Assembly: GCF_004027225.2 (NCBI RefSeq)
Contig: NC_044278.2
Coordinates: 94,728,743-94,792,742, forward strand
DNA from: Strigops habroptila
Lineage: Eukaryota; Chordata; Aves; Psittaciformes; Psittacidae
Reading direction: 5' to 3'
Length of the DNA: 64,000 nucleotides
Positions 1 to 10,873 of the stretch are shown piece by piece; the stretch's first letter is position 1; each line of letters opens with the position of its first letter. A program made the translations under genes and the position numbers. Under the pieces are notes generated by a model. It worked only from the letters and a program-made list of their open reading frames with translations, was not told where the DNA came from and did no database searches.

Positions 1-1748
1 TGCTGGGCTTTTGTTTCAATAAGAAATAGCAGTTGCTGCCCTAGAGCAGGGGCATATAAAGTTAGGACAGTTTACACCAGCCAACACTACACCACAACAG
101 CAGTCCTATCCTGCCTCCTGTCCTCAGCTTTTCACTCCAGCCTCCTTTCTTGTGCCAGCATAAGCGTTTGCACGATCACGCCCTGGAGCATATCAGAAGA
201 GTGACACTGCTGAAGGCAAAAGCTAACCCAGTGGACAGTAGTTTTGTGAGCCTGTGCGCTGTGTGACAAGCACAGTGACAAGGGCACTGAAGTGAGCAGG
301 ACTGAAACCAGGACATTTGCTTTTGGCCACAGGAACAAACTGTAAAGCCTGAACACAGGGCACTAGAACTACACAATAAACCTTTAGTACAGCTGTCTCA
401 GGCAAACAAGCTACAGACCAACACACAAAACTCAGAACAAGCATTTGTTAAGAGCTGCATTTCCATATTAATGGCAGTCAGCACTAAAAGCATGTGGAAG
501 TAAAAACAGTCTGAAAAGAATTAGGAAATGTTTAGAAAATTAAGAACAGATACCAATGAGAACATGTGCCTGAAATCATCAGAACACTGAATCAGCAACA
601 ACAACAACAAAAAAAACTATACAGTACTAACACTACAGTTAGTACCTTCATCATTTATTAACTAGACAGCAAAAGAGTAATACAACCAGGAAACGGCCAG
701 ATCTTCATTTCTAGCAGTACTGGTATTACTTTATTGGAAGGAATAATTTCTGATTCCATAACCTAAGCTTTCAGAATGGGAGACAGGTCTCTTTCTCCTT
801 GCATGCATGTGTAATCTATGTAAATTACAATCTTACGATAACCTTAAGAAGCAAGAAGGTTTGTTGTTCCATTGTATCTCTGGAGTTTTCTATGCAAGTA
901 GAAAGTCTTATGATTACGGCAGACAAACTTTATTAAAATGTTCTGCTTTGCAAGTTTCCATTCTGACTTCTGTCAAATATTGACTGTAGTGGCAGTACTG
1001 CTTTCCACATATCACAAACACCTTCATAATAATTGTGCAAGCCTAATGTGTTCTGACAAAACAAACAACAGTAAAAGGCAGTGATGGTTAATAACATAGT
1101 GCCAATCGAGTTCTCAACTACCATTCAACTGCAAACTTACCTTGGGAGAGAGACAGACACCCGTAACTTTTGCCTCAGTTACTCTATTTAAAAGCTTTTA
1201 GTTCCAGGAAGTCTCTTCATTTAAAACACAAACCGATGTTTTTCTTGTTACACAGATATAATAAAATCTCTAAGTTTAAACAATATAGTTGTATTTACTG
1301 GAATTATGGAGGGAAAAGATGAGCATGTAACTAACAATGTACTATCAACAGAAGTCTCAACATAAAGAGTATGCAAAATTTAACTCTGCCAAAACAGGCA
1401 GAGAATCTCTTCAGAGTACAGTCTGTGTTTTGTTAGGTACAGCTGTTTAGAATTTAACTGACCACTACAGCAGATTTTTATTTTTTTTTTAATTTAAGAC
1501 CTGCAGTATTTCTGCACATTTACCAACCTAGATCATCATCTATGTCCTACAGCATCTGAATAAATGCTCTGGAGCTTCAGACTACAGACAACCTAAAAGA
1601 CATCAGTTAACAGAGTCAAGCAGATAACTGACTAACAGGGAAAACAAATAACGGCAAAACAACCAAAAAGTGTTAGGAACAGAAAAACCTGGATGTGAGC
1701 TTTCAGTGTGACACAGAACAAAGGAGGAAAAAAAGGGGAGGGGGGAAG

Positions 1749-1795
1749 ACACACACACACACACACACAAATAAATAAATAAATAAATAAATAAA
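1749..1795. repeat. Compound microsatellite (AC)n(AAAT)n
   Basis: About ten AC units run directly into about six AAAT units inside SUCLA2 intron 2. The opposite strand gives the low-complexity ORF at 1603-1812, which is not a gene. The tract is likely length-polymorphic. Confidence 0.97.
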
Positions 1796-4700
1796 ACTAC
1801 CAACTTAATCACAGACTACCAAGGAAAGCGTGGCATACACAAGCAGGAAACCACCCCGGCTTTTGTGCTACAGTGCCTGGAATACCTGTTCTTTTGAAGA
1901 GCTAGTAAGGAAAAAACTAGTACTTTACCTAAGAAAATCACGGCACACGTACTGAACTTCAGTTTCTGACTAAATCAAGCCTGAGATGAACAAATCTATA
2001 CATTACCCAAGTTTACTCATTCTTTTTTTCTTTAACAGACGCAGCTTGTATGCTTAAGCAATAAACAGAAAAACAAAGTAACAACATTGCAAAGAACTCG
2101 AAAGTCAGAAAAGAAACATCTACTGACAGAACTGGTTGCAGGAATAGAGCCAAGTCAATTACTTGACTCACTCTGTAGAAAGCATACCAAAGAGATCATT
2201 CTTTATAATCCACACTGATAAGGAGATGAACTAGATCTCTTAAACTGCAGTAGTAAAAGTAGCAACAAATTCCTTTGCTTTCAGCTTCAAGAACTCTGAT
2301 GTAGAAAGGTAAAACGTTATGCACCGAGTTTCTCAATACCTCCTATTCTGAACAGCTTTTTATTTTACTGTAATTTGACAGTCTGCCATAAGCATAAAGC
2401 TGTGGAATTCAGTATTTTAAAATCCTACAAAACTACCAGAACATAAAACCTGTTTCAAGATGTTAATCATTTCAGAAGTCTTAGCTCTCAAATCATCATG
2501 TATAGAAGCATATGCTACAAAAGAAAAGCAGGCTTTTCTACAAGCATACAATATGTCACTCCCTTCCACCCAACTGTTAACAGAGGAAGGCATCAGGAAG
2601 CATCAAGTCTTCAGTTACAGCAATACATACACTTTCATAGGTGCTGTCTTAACAAATAGCAGTACATTTCAAAGGCTGTGTTCTGCTGAGCTACCTGCTA
2701 TCACACTGACAAAGCATCCGCTCTTCAAGAAGTAAGTCTTTAGGTTTATTAGTCATGTTGTTGATAACAAATTTATATCGCATTCTAAACCAGCACCAGT
2801 CACAGTGCTAGCTGGAATGCACACATAGGCTGGGAGAACACCATACACTTAGAGGCTATCATCAAGACATACTGCTGCCTCTTACCAACACTCTGGAACA
2901 GAATTTACTCAGCTCACTTTTTCACTCATGTAACATATGAAGAACGACGTATTGCAAAGCCCACAAATAACTAAAAATACTATTGGGGTTGTTATTTTTT
3001 TTTAAATCAATAAAGTCTTTAAAGACTTCAGATGCAAGTCTTCTCAGCTCCGAGTAGAATGCACTCTTTCAGGGCACAAATGAGATCTGGAGGTCTTGAA
3101 TGGAGACAGTGAACTACTGGAGAAATAGTAAGTGAGCAGTGAGATTTACAGGAGGTCCAAACCTACTGTCAGAGACTGAATTACTCAACCGTAGTTATTT
3201 TAAAAGGGTAATAGTTGCATGAACCAGTATATAATAAAAATTTACTTGAAATGAGATGGAAGGCTCTTTACAAGGAAAAGTTGCTTGTGATAAGTAATAA
3301 ATTCCAGTGATGACTCTCAACAGCCAAATATGGAAAGGAAAAGCTATACGCAAACCAATGCTGTGATAGTTACAATAGACAACCTTCCCATGACAAACAG
3401 AAACTATTCTTAAAAAATAGAAGCAAAGGAATAATCATTTGCAGAATCCAGCTAGAACAGAAATCTGAGCTGAAAGCAGCACTTTAAGAAATCTGATAGC
3501 TGCAGCAGAAACCAAATTTTCAAAAAATAGCATATATATATATCTTTTTTCCCCTTAAGAATCAAACCAGGTTTAAGTGAGCTGTCACCATAGCTCAGAA
3601 GTTGCTCACAGCATCTAATTTCATCTCAGTTTCCTTAACAAAAAATATTAGAAAAAATATTCTAGAGAACAACGCAAGCTGAAATACTGCATTTCACTTC
3701 ACATGCATTTCAAAATTTCTTCACATGTAGGTAAACAATTTGCTCTCTTTAGAATATTTTGGTCAGAAAAAATATTTAGTACAAGAAAACTGAGGGAGTG
3801 GACAGGAAGCAACCTTTCTGGCTTCCAGACTATTTCATCTAACTTCAGACCTCAAGATAAGCACAGCTTTAAATGAAATTCTAACAAATTTAATTATTTT
3901 TATTATTTAAAGAATATTTGGTGCACTCTTGTAACTAGGCTTTAAGACAAACCTCAACATTCCTATGTCTCAGCTTGATTCTACCACACTAGCTACCTCG
4001 CAGTGACAGTAACCGTCAGTATGGTTAAGGTTTGGCTTTATTCATGCAACAGGCTTACGCTGATGTAGCTACAGCCACAGCTAAACTATGATAATCTCTG
4101 TTAATGAGAAGGTTGTGTTTGTTACACATTGGGATAAAAAGTTACCCATTTCTAACTGAAGCGAGGTATTTGCAAAAGGAAAGAAATTCAGTGCCAAAAC
4201 CCAAGTTTACAGAGAGCAGGTTTCTGACTAAAGGTTATCAGGAGAATGTGGATCACCACTAGGGAAACAGAGTAAACAGTGTTACCAACTATCTTTGTAA
4301 GGGTTTAGACAAACGTGAAAAAACAGTTTAACACCTAGAAAGAAGCAAAAGATAATCTATCTACTGGCAACAGCTCTTACATAACAAAAATAAACAATGA
4401 GCAGGTGGACCAAAAAGAAAGTGAGATTTTTTTCATTATAGTAGAGATTTGGTTTGTTTTTAAAGCACATACTAAAGGTACTAGTGGGGAAGGGAAAAAA
4501 AAAAAAAAAGAGGGTAAATGGTTACAATAACAAAGAAATCCAAAACACTGGAGCAAAGGATAATCTGTCACCATTCAGAATGAGTTCTGGACAATGTTTT
4601 AGCAATGCCTCAAACACTCAAGCTCCTTCACTGTGTTCTCCTTTTGGGAAGTTGTCCCTTCCTCAAGTACCAAAGAAAGCCATAGCACCAAACTCAAGTA

Positions 4701-5505
4701 TGTGACTGAAACCAGAAGCCCTGAATTCTTTTATTCCAGCTTATGAAGGAATGCCAATTTATATACTTCACAACTTCATTATTCTGACCCCCAATAAACT
4801 GCACAGGGTCACATACTGCAGATAAAAGGCATACCTATGACCTCACATGAGTGAGACAGCTATAAACTAGCACTCGGACACACTCACTTCGCTACAGGAG
4901 TCCTCTCTGAACAAGGAACAAAACAAAGGAATCATGACCTTCGAGTTTCCCTGCTCTCTACTGCAGAGCCACAGGCAAAGGCTGCCTCATTTGCCACTAG
5001 TAGTAGTTCTGCGCAAGATATTAATGTAAGCAAAGTCTGATTTGTGAAGTTTAGATCATGCTACAAGCTCAACCTTAACAAAAGGAGCGGGTCTGAATTT
5101 TAAAGCATTCCCAGAAGTATTTTAACACCTTTCTTTCATACTAAGGAAGTTATAATTTTGTGTCATTTATTCTCTAGTGGGAACAAGACAAATAAGGCAG
5201 GCAGACAATACCTGAATTTCTGGGACATCATATCTGAAGAAAAAGCAGCTTTTCAGTTCCTTTCTACATCACAAAGCTGCCTAACTTGCTCTAGAAAAAA
5301 CGTATTTTTTCCAGGCCTCATTTCTTGCCTTAAATGTACACATGAAACTGAAATTAATCTTACAAAACCCTAGGAATCACTACAAATGTATCCATCTGGA
5401 GGTGAAAGAGATTTAGGCACTTGCATATGAGAATGGAATACAACATGTAATATCCTTTATTAAAGCTGTGTGATATGCCTACTACTTGGGGGGGAGCTTT
5501 AAGCT

Positions 5506-5535
5506 AAAAAAAAATAAAAAAAATAAAAAAAAAGA
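5506..5535. repeat. A-rich low-complexity tract
   Basis: This is a run of A interrupted by single T residues in SUCLA2 intron 2, preceded by a short G run. I see no retroposon body attached to it. Confidence 0.85.
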
Positions 5536-5746
5536 TCAGTATTAATGGCTCAAACAACAGAAGCCAACTTCTATATCACATCCCAACTAAAACAAAAACT
5601 TTTACTAAGACACATAGCAGGCAAAGTGGCAAATTAATAATAGGCAGTCAACCCAAAATTAAAGCTCAACTCTAAATACAGTATTTAAGCACCAGGCAAA
5701 GAAGATTAGATTCTTTTTCATCAACAAGCCGGGAATTTAGCATATT

Positions 5747-5779
5747 AACTACAAGCCCTCAAACTACAAGCCCTCAAAG
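5747..5779. repeat. Two-copy tandem duplication, 16-bp unit
   Basis: The unit aactacaagccctcaa occurs twice in direct succession in SUCLA2 intron 2. It looks like a recent slippage duplication. Confidence 0.9.
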
Positions 5780-6524
5780 TTCTTCCCTCCTGCATGAGGT
5801 AGTTGCATTCTGTCACAACAGCATGTTCACAAAGGAACAGGATTTTACTCTTCTTCTGCAGCCTAAAGGAAGTATGCTTTGCATCTTCTGTTTTATATGA
5901 GATCTTGGACTACAGAAGCCTTACCTGCCACCACCACTGAAGATCTGCACACAAGATTTCCTCTAACATTGAGAGCAAAAAGAAATCAGGATTTGCAGTA
6001 GAGTCTACTGCTCATCTCAAAGTAGTTTAGGTAGCTGTATTAGTCTACGCTGACACAATTTATACCTGCCCCATTCCTTCTAAGTGAGACTCACAAGTTA
6101 CTGGAAAAGTATCTACAACATTCAGGATATGGGAATGATAATGCGCAAAATACATGTTCACAGCCTTTAATGGAAGTACGATCAAGTCCTTCCCCATTTC
6201 AGGGACACAGTTTAGCCTCGTAAACAAGTCTGAATAAAGATACTTGGTTAAGTAAAACTAGGTCACTTAACTGATTTCACTGTGTGAAAGCACACTGCTT
6301 GTGCCCTGAGCAATCCTAAGCATTAGAAAACATCAGATTAAGATGATGTCAGCTCCAAAGTAAATACTCAAATCTACAAGAAAGTTGCTTCATAGGAAAG
6401 GCTCTCTTTAAGAGAAGATATGTTCAGAACTCCAAGAAATGTCTTACCAGGAAAGACAGAAAAAGTAGTTACACCTTGTATCAATCCCATGCCTAAATTG
6501 TATAAGCTCTCTTTAATATTATAC

Positions 6525-6708
6525 CTATTTCTTTTGCTATTTTGTAAGCTTCCTCTGGTGTCTTGGCAACTAGTCCATGTGGAACAGCAATGCCAGCCTC
6601 CTGCAACAGTCCCATGCTCATGTATTCATGTAGTGACAGATTCCTCTGTTGCTGTTGTTGCACCTGAAATCCATGATTATTGAGTATTCCTGGACTTCCA
6701 CCAAGTAC
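6525..6708 (-). CDS. SUCLA2: SUCLA2 coding exon 2 (mature N-terminus, start of ATP-grasp)
   Basis: The exon is 184 nt, with a pyrimidine-rich acceptor ending TTCAG before 6708 and a GTATAA donor after 6525. It starts at [17 protein letters not shown] and ends at YKIAKEI plus one base. The first residues of the ATP-grasp fold are present, but the catalytic residues lie in later exons outside the window. Confidence 0.93.
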
Positions 6709-8157
6709 CTGAAGGAAAAGAAAAAGAGAAAACAGAAAAACAAAAAGAACAAAGAACATGACTCTTGTGAAAAACTACCCTCTTTACTTAGGTTAAAAAA
6801 AATTCTATCTATTAAACAAGTACAGTTTAGTGTACCAATGTAAACACCTGAACACTTAATCCTACACTTCTTGTACATTACCCTTCCACATTAATCATTC
6901 ATGTCAGGTTTGGTATTGGGGTTTGTGAGGGGCAGTGGGAAAGAGACAGTGAAGCTGCTAGCACTGACAAGGATTGGCAGGGTTAAAACACCCTTGAGTA
7001 TTTAGCTACCATTTAAGTACTTAAAGGGATATATCTGTAGGAAAAAGAATCTTGAGGAAGGAGAAAAAAACCACACAGAACAGGTTAATTCAAAAGTTCT
7101 GGTATATTGCCTCTGTCTGCCAAACTTGGGAAGCCCTGGGAAAGAGAGGAACAGAAACTAAAGGAAATTTGCATTTATTTTGGGGGTTGGTTTTTGAGGA
7201 ATTTTTTTTTAGTATGTACCATTGGCAAAAGTACCACAAAAATCAGTCTGTATTAGGAAGTTTTTAACAGACTGGATTTTTAAGGTTTCATTTCATTTTA
7301 AATAAAGTAAGCATGGAAACAACACAAAAGCTTTACTATGGCATTTCAAGCTAGCAAATCGACAGAGCCTATTTAGCCTCCAAAGGATTCTTTCTGCAAA
7401 CAGGAGGCCTCTTCCTTGGCATGAAACCCAAGTGAGAGGTGCTGACCGCTGTAGCTGCTGGTTTTGGCACTGACTGACCAGCCGGCCCTGAGGCTGTGCG
7501 TAACACGAGAGGGGAACTCGAAGCGACCTTCCTCCATATGAAGGAGAAAAGAGCTGCACGGAGCATTTGTTACACACTTCAGCCTCCCACGCTCTTCGCT
7601 TTGCACTGCTTTCCTGGGGTTCTACAGCCAAAAACAAGACCATACCCCGAAAAGGCATTTACTCGAAACAATGCCAGAGACTGTGGAGATGTGAGCTGGA
7701 AGAAGAGTCTACTGGCACAGCCCTACCCTTGTATGAGTAAGGTGACGGCGGAAAAGGAAACATCAGGATTTACAAGACAATTTAGGGAAGGGGGGGTTGA
7801 AAAGCAAAGAAAAGGGAACCACGCACTCAAGACCTGCCACACGCAATAACAGCAGCTACGGTGGGACGTACACCAAAGGCAAGCGCACGGCTGCCAGCCC
7901 CGCCGCCGCGACAGGGCAGCACCGGGCGAGCCAGGACAGGACGGCAGCGGGACGAGACAGCCGCTCCTCCAGCCGCCGCTTCGCAGCGAGAGACCCTGTC
8001 CCCAGCCAGCCTAGGCCACAACCCTGCCCACTCCGTCCCGCCCTCATCCCCGCTCCCGAGCGGCCGCTACCTTCGCCGTGGCGGTGCCCAGCGCGGCGCG
8101 GAGACCGCTGCCCCTCAGCCCGGCCGACGCCCGGCTGCAGATCATGGAGGCCGCCAT
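6525..8157 (-). CDS. SUCLA2: SUCLA2, ADP-forming succinyl-CoA ligase beta subunit (5' part: exons 1-2 only)
   Basis: This is the beta subunit of the mitochondrial matrix ligase that converts succinyl-CoA, ADP and phosphate to succinate, CoA and ATP in the TCA cycle. It pairs with the SUCLG1 alpha subunit. The visible coding exons are 8157-8071 (29 codons) and 6708-6525 (61 codons plus one base), joined in phase 0. The first 29 residues begin [10 protein letters not shown] and are rich in Ala, Arg and Ser with no acidic residue, as expected of a mitochondrial presequence. Exon 2 carries the mature N-terminus. Its [16 protein letters not shown] run matches vertebrate SUCLA2 closely and leads into the ATP-grasp domain ([16 protein letters not shown]). 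The start was chosen for its good context (G at -3, G at +4) and its match to the family. The human protein is about 460 aa, so roughly four fifths of the gene lies left of the window. The promoter is a TATA-less CpG island. Recognition is from the translation and from the neighbouring NUDT15. Confidence 0.93.
6709..8070 (-). other. SUCLA2: SUCLA2 intron 1
   Basis: This intron of about 1.36 kb lies between exons 1 and 2. Its 5' part (about 7850-8070) belongs to the promoter CpG island and the rest is AT-rich. It contains no repeat or exon that I recognise. Confidence 0.85.
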
Positions 8158-8400
8158 GGCTGAGCCCCGTCGCCCTCAGGTGCCCCTCCCGGCGCGCATG
8201 CGCCACAGCCGAGCCGGGGCGCGGCGTGCAGACGGAACGGGGTGGAGCAGGAAACGATCGCGCGACTCCCCTCCCTCAGTGACAACCGCCCGCGCCGCGG
8301 GGGAGGTGCGACTCTATGGTCCCGAGGGCCCCGCCCATACCCGGAGCGATTGTGCTGCCCCCTGGCGGGCGGACTGAGCCGGGGGCGGGCAGTTAACGCC
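7850..8400. promoter_or_regulatory. SUCLA2: CpG island promoter of SUCLA2
   Basis: The stretch is GC-rich and CpG-dense and spans exon 1, the start of intron 1 and the upstream flank. GC boxes (gggcgg/ccgccc type) occur around 8340-8395. No TATA box sits at a sensible distance from the ATG. Several long overlapping ORFs on both strands here are by-products of high GC content. Confidence 0.85.
8071..8157 (-). CDS. SUCLA2: SUCLA2 coding exon 1 (mitochondrial presequence)
   Basis: This exon holds 29 codons from the ATG at 8157-8155 to the AAG at 8073-8071, followed by a GTAGCG donor. That donor is atypical at +4 to +6. A second in-frame ATG is codon 5, as in human SUCLA2 (MAASM). The residues after MAASM diverge from mammals, which is normal for presequences. 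Confidence 0.9.
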
Positions 8401-9498
8401 TTCCCGACCTCTCGTTTTTCAACGATTTTGGTTTACAAAAAAAGGTGGTTTTCCCACAGGGATCCTAAAAAGGGTTGTAACCCACCCACAGCAGTCCCAC
8501 CCACGTCGGCGTCAGCTGGCACTGCGTGTGTCAGGCGGGAGGAGACAGCCCCTTCTGCCACCATCCCCCCCGGTTCTGCTTCAAAATGGAAAATTTATCA
8601 ATATTTTTACTCTGGTTTCTTTTTCTTCATATTTCAGGATGTCTTCGTGCAACAACTCAAACACATCCATTATGAACTGAACTGAAGACCGAATATTTAT
8701 GGGTACTTACTTGCAGCCCACCTTCACTCCCCCTTTACCAGGCTCCTCTCCCCATGACACAAAACCTGTTAGTGCCTCACACTGCTTGAAGCTGTGTCTC
8801 TGCCGTCGCAGTGCAGTGTGTGTACATTCAGCATGGTGGCCTCAAGTCACATCGTTAATGAACCTAAGCAGGGGACAGGCGTCTCTGCAGAACCCAAAGA
8901 ACAGGTCGTGTGACTCATTAAGAGGGGAAGCTTCTTCCTTTAAAAGAAAACAGTAATTAGGACAAAGAGTAGTGGCCTGAGCAACCGGAACGAGAAACGT
9001 CCTCTACCAATAATGAGGAAAAATGCAATTATTTCCATATGTCATATATTTCATGTATGTCAAAGCTAGATGTAAAGGAAAGGCATGCTGGAGCTGTGAT
9101 TCTCCTGAGTTTTGTAACTGGGATTATCCAATAACTGGAGGGGTTGCAATTTTTTGTTCTGAAACTGAAAGTGCACTATCATAGCTTCTCCTTGGGTAAT
9201 TATTGCAAAAGACAGAGTAACCACGGTTCCGGTACTTAGCTTCAGGTCCTCTGCTGTCCTAGTGTTATTGCCACCCCTCAGCACTGCAGTGAGCTCAGCA
9301 GTGCTTAGCTCTGCACGTCTTACATTCAGTCATGCAAGGCAGCAGTTCATGTCACTGAACCGGTAACCAGCTGCAAAATTTTGACAGACCGTCCAAAATT
9401 TTCCAGCACAGCTGACAAAAGACTTCCTTCTGCCAAAAAGGGCACTTAAACTTTGTGCTGTTTCTCTCCTCTGTAGACACAGTGGCTCTTTGCTAGTG
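8401..9498. other. Intergenic, SUCLA2 upstream flank
   Basis: This is the non-coding flank between the SUCLA2 island and the ERV. I recognise nothing in it. Confidence 0.6.
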
Positions 9499-10550
9499 TG
9501 TTGGATTTGGCTGGGGTAAAGTTAATTTTCTTCACAGTAGCTGGTATGGGGCTGTGGTTTAGATTTGTGCTGAAAATGGTGTTGATAACACAGGGATGTT
9601 TTTGTTATTGCTGAGCAGTGCTTACATAGAGTCAAGGCTTTTTCTGCTCCTCTCCCTACATCACCAGTGAGTAGGTTGGGTGTGCACAAGTAGTTGGGAT
9701 GGGACACAGCAAGTGATATTCCGTACGATATGGAATCATGCTTAGCATATAAAGGTGGGGAAAGAAGAAAGAAGCAGGGAGACATTCGGAATTATGGTGT
9801 TTGTCATCTTCATGAGTAACCATTATGTGTGATGGAGCCTTGCTTTCCTGGAGATGGCTGAAAACCTGCCTGGCCATGGGAAGTGGTGAATGAATTCCTC
9901 AGTTTTCTTTGCTTGCAAGCACAAATTTTGCTTTACCTCTTAAACAATCTTTACCTCAACCTATGAGTTATCTCACTTTTACCCTTTCGATTCTCTCCCC
10001 CATTGCGCTACAGGGGGGAAGTTAGAGAGTGGTTGCATGGTGCTCAGTTGCCAGCTGGGTTTAAAGCATGACAGTGCTTTCTTGGCACCCAGCATGGGGC
10101 TCAAAGGGTTTGAGATAACAACAGATTTGGTTGGAATGTGCTAGAACGAATTTATAGTTGTTACTACTGTTTAGCTATTAATTGGCAGGCTCCTATGCTT
10201 GGCATGGGACCTACTTGCCATACTGTATATAGGGTCTAGTGCTAGTTTGTGGCTGCTTTTTGCTTTTGCTGCTTGCTGTACTGCTTATCATCTTCCTCTG
10301 CTGTGCCTGGGAACATTCTGATAACAGCAATGGCCATACGCCTGGGCTGGCTGATGGCCATAGCATCGCTGCTGCTTCTGTGCTGCTTTACCGGCTGGAA
10401 CTCCAGTGTGAACTTGAATCAAAGGGTCTGTGACCTGTGGATGAGTGGAAAAGGTGACCTCTAAGTCACAGTGGTTGTGGATAAGCCTATGCCACAGCAG
10501 GTATATCCCTGGAGAGACTGTGGCTCATAGATAAGGCTCCACGTGGAAGG
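9499..10550 (+). mobile_element. Endogenous retrovirus remnant: LTR plus primer-binding site and short leader
   Basis: This is a plus-strand LTR followed by a fragment of internal sequence. The LTR runs from TGTTGG at 9499 to ...ATGACA at about 10073. It has a TATA-like atataaa at 9747-9753 and a pyrimidine-rich, poly(A)-like 3' part near 9940-10010. Nine bases downstream is an 18-base site starting tggcaccca (10083-10100), which resembles a retroviral tRNA-Lys primer-binding site with a few changes. The sequence to about 10550 looks like degraded untranslated leader, with no intact gag, pol or env. No 3' LTR is visible, so the copy is truncated. I recognise the LTR as a type widespread in birds but cannot assign a family name with confidence. 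The downstream boundary is approximate. Confidence 0.8.
10083..10100 (+). other. Retroviral primer-binding site (tRNA-Lys-like), decayed
   Basis: The site tggcacccagcatggggc lies just inside the LTR and differs at a few positions from lysine-type primer-binding sites. Together with the LTR it shows that internal sequence was retained and that this is not a clean solo LTR. Confidence 0.65.
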
Positions 10551-10551
10551 T

Positions 10552-10873
10552 TGGTAGGTGAAAGGTTCAATGTAAGGAAAAGGATTTTGTTTGCAAAAGT
10601 GACACTTCACACAGCTAAGCTGTGGAGAACCTTGCCATGGATGCTGCAAATGATGGAAATTTACGTGTGCTTGAGTGGAGTCTTGGTAGGTTTAAAGAAG
10701 AGAAACAAGAAGAGGGCTAGTAAATACACAGAAGCCACCTCTGCCTTAAGAAGTCACTGAGCCACAGATGGCTGGAGGAGAGTAGTCAAAAGCCCTGTCA
10801 TGATTTCTTGCCTATTATATTCCAGACATCTACTCTAGACTGCCAGAAACTGTCCTAGATGGATTTTTGTCCT
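10552..10873 (+). mobile_element. Ancient, degenerate CR1-like LINE 3' fragment
   Basis: The order of motifs resembles the 3' part of old sauropsid CR1 elements: a 'cacttcacacagc...aagctgtggag' segment, then 'gagccacagatggctgga', then 'ctgtcctagatgga'. It is strongly diverged and lies next to the ERV fragment. The call rests on memory of the consensus motifs and the boundaries are approximate. Confidence 0.45.

Larger units (their letters stand above)
1..6524 (-). other. SUCLA2: SUCLA2 intron 2 (partial), non-coding
   Basis: This stretch is AT-rich and without recognisable exons. I searched the minus strand by eye for the conserved exon 3 of SUCLA2 (glycine-rich AGGRGKG region) and did not see it, so the intron probably extends beyond the left edge. 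It contains a dinucleotide/tetranucleotide repeat near 1.75 kb, A-rich low complexity near 5.5 kb, and a short tandem duplication near 5.75 kb. All ORFs here look like chance. Confidence 0.75.

Noticed and set aside
132-356. Minus-strand ORF containing LYSLFL, a hexamer also found in SUCLA2.
   Set aside because: The flanking residues do not match SUCLA2 and no splice sites fit, so the hexamer is chance.
2460-2735. Plus-strand ORF of 91 codons within SUCLA2 intron 2.
   Set aside because: It has no recognisable domain, no promoter or splice context, and a length expected by chance in AT-rich DNA.
7797-8685. Long overlapping ORFs on both strands around the SUCLA2 promoter (up to 161 codons).
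   Set aside because: Stop codons are rare in CpG islands. The translations are low-complexity Pro/Arg/Ala and shadow the real exon 1.
10239-10464. Short hydrophobic ORFs in the ERV leader.
   Set aside because: They lie in degraded retroviral leader sequence and do not resemble any retroviral or host protein that I can name.
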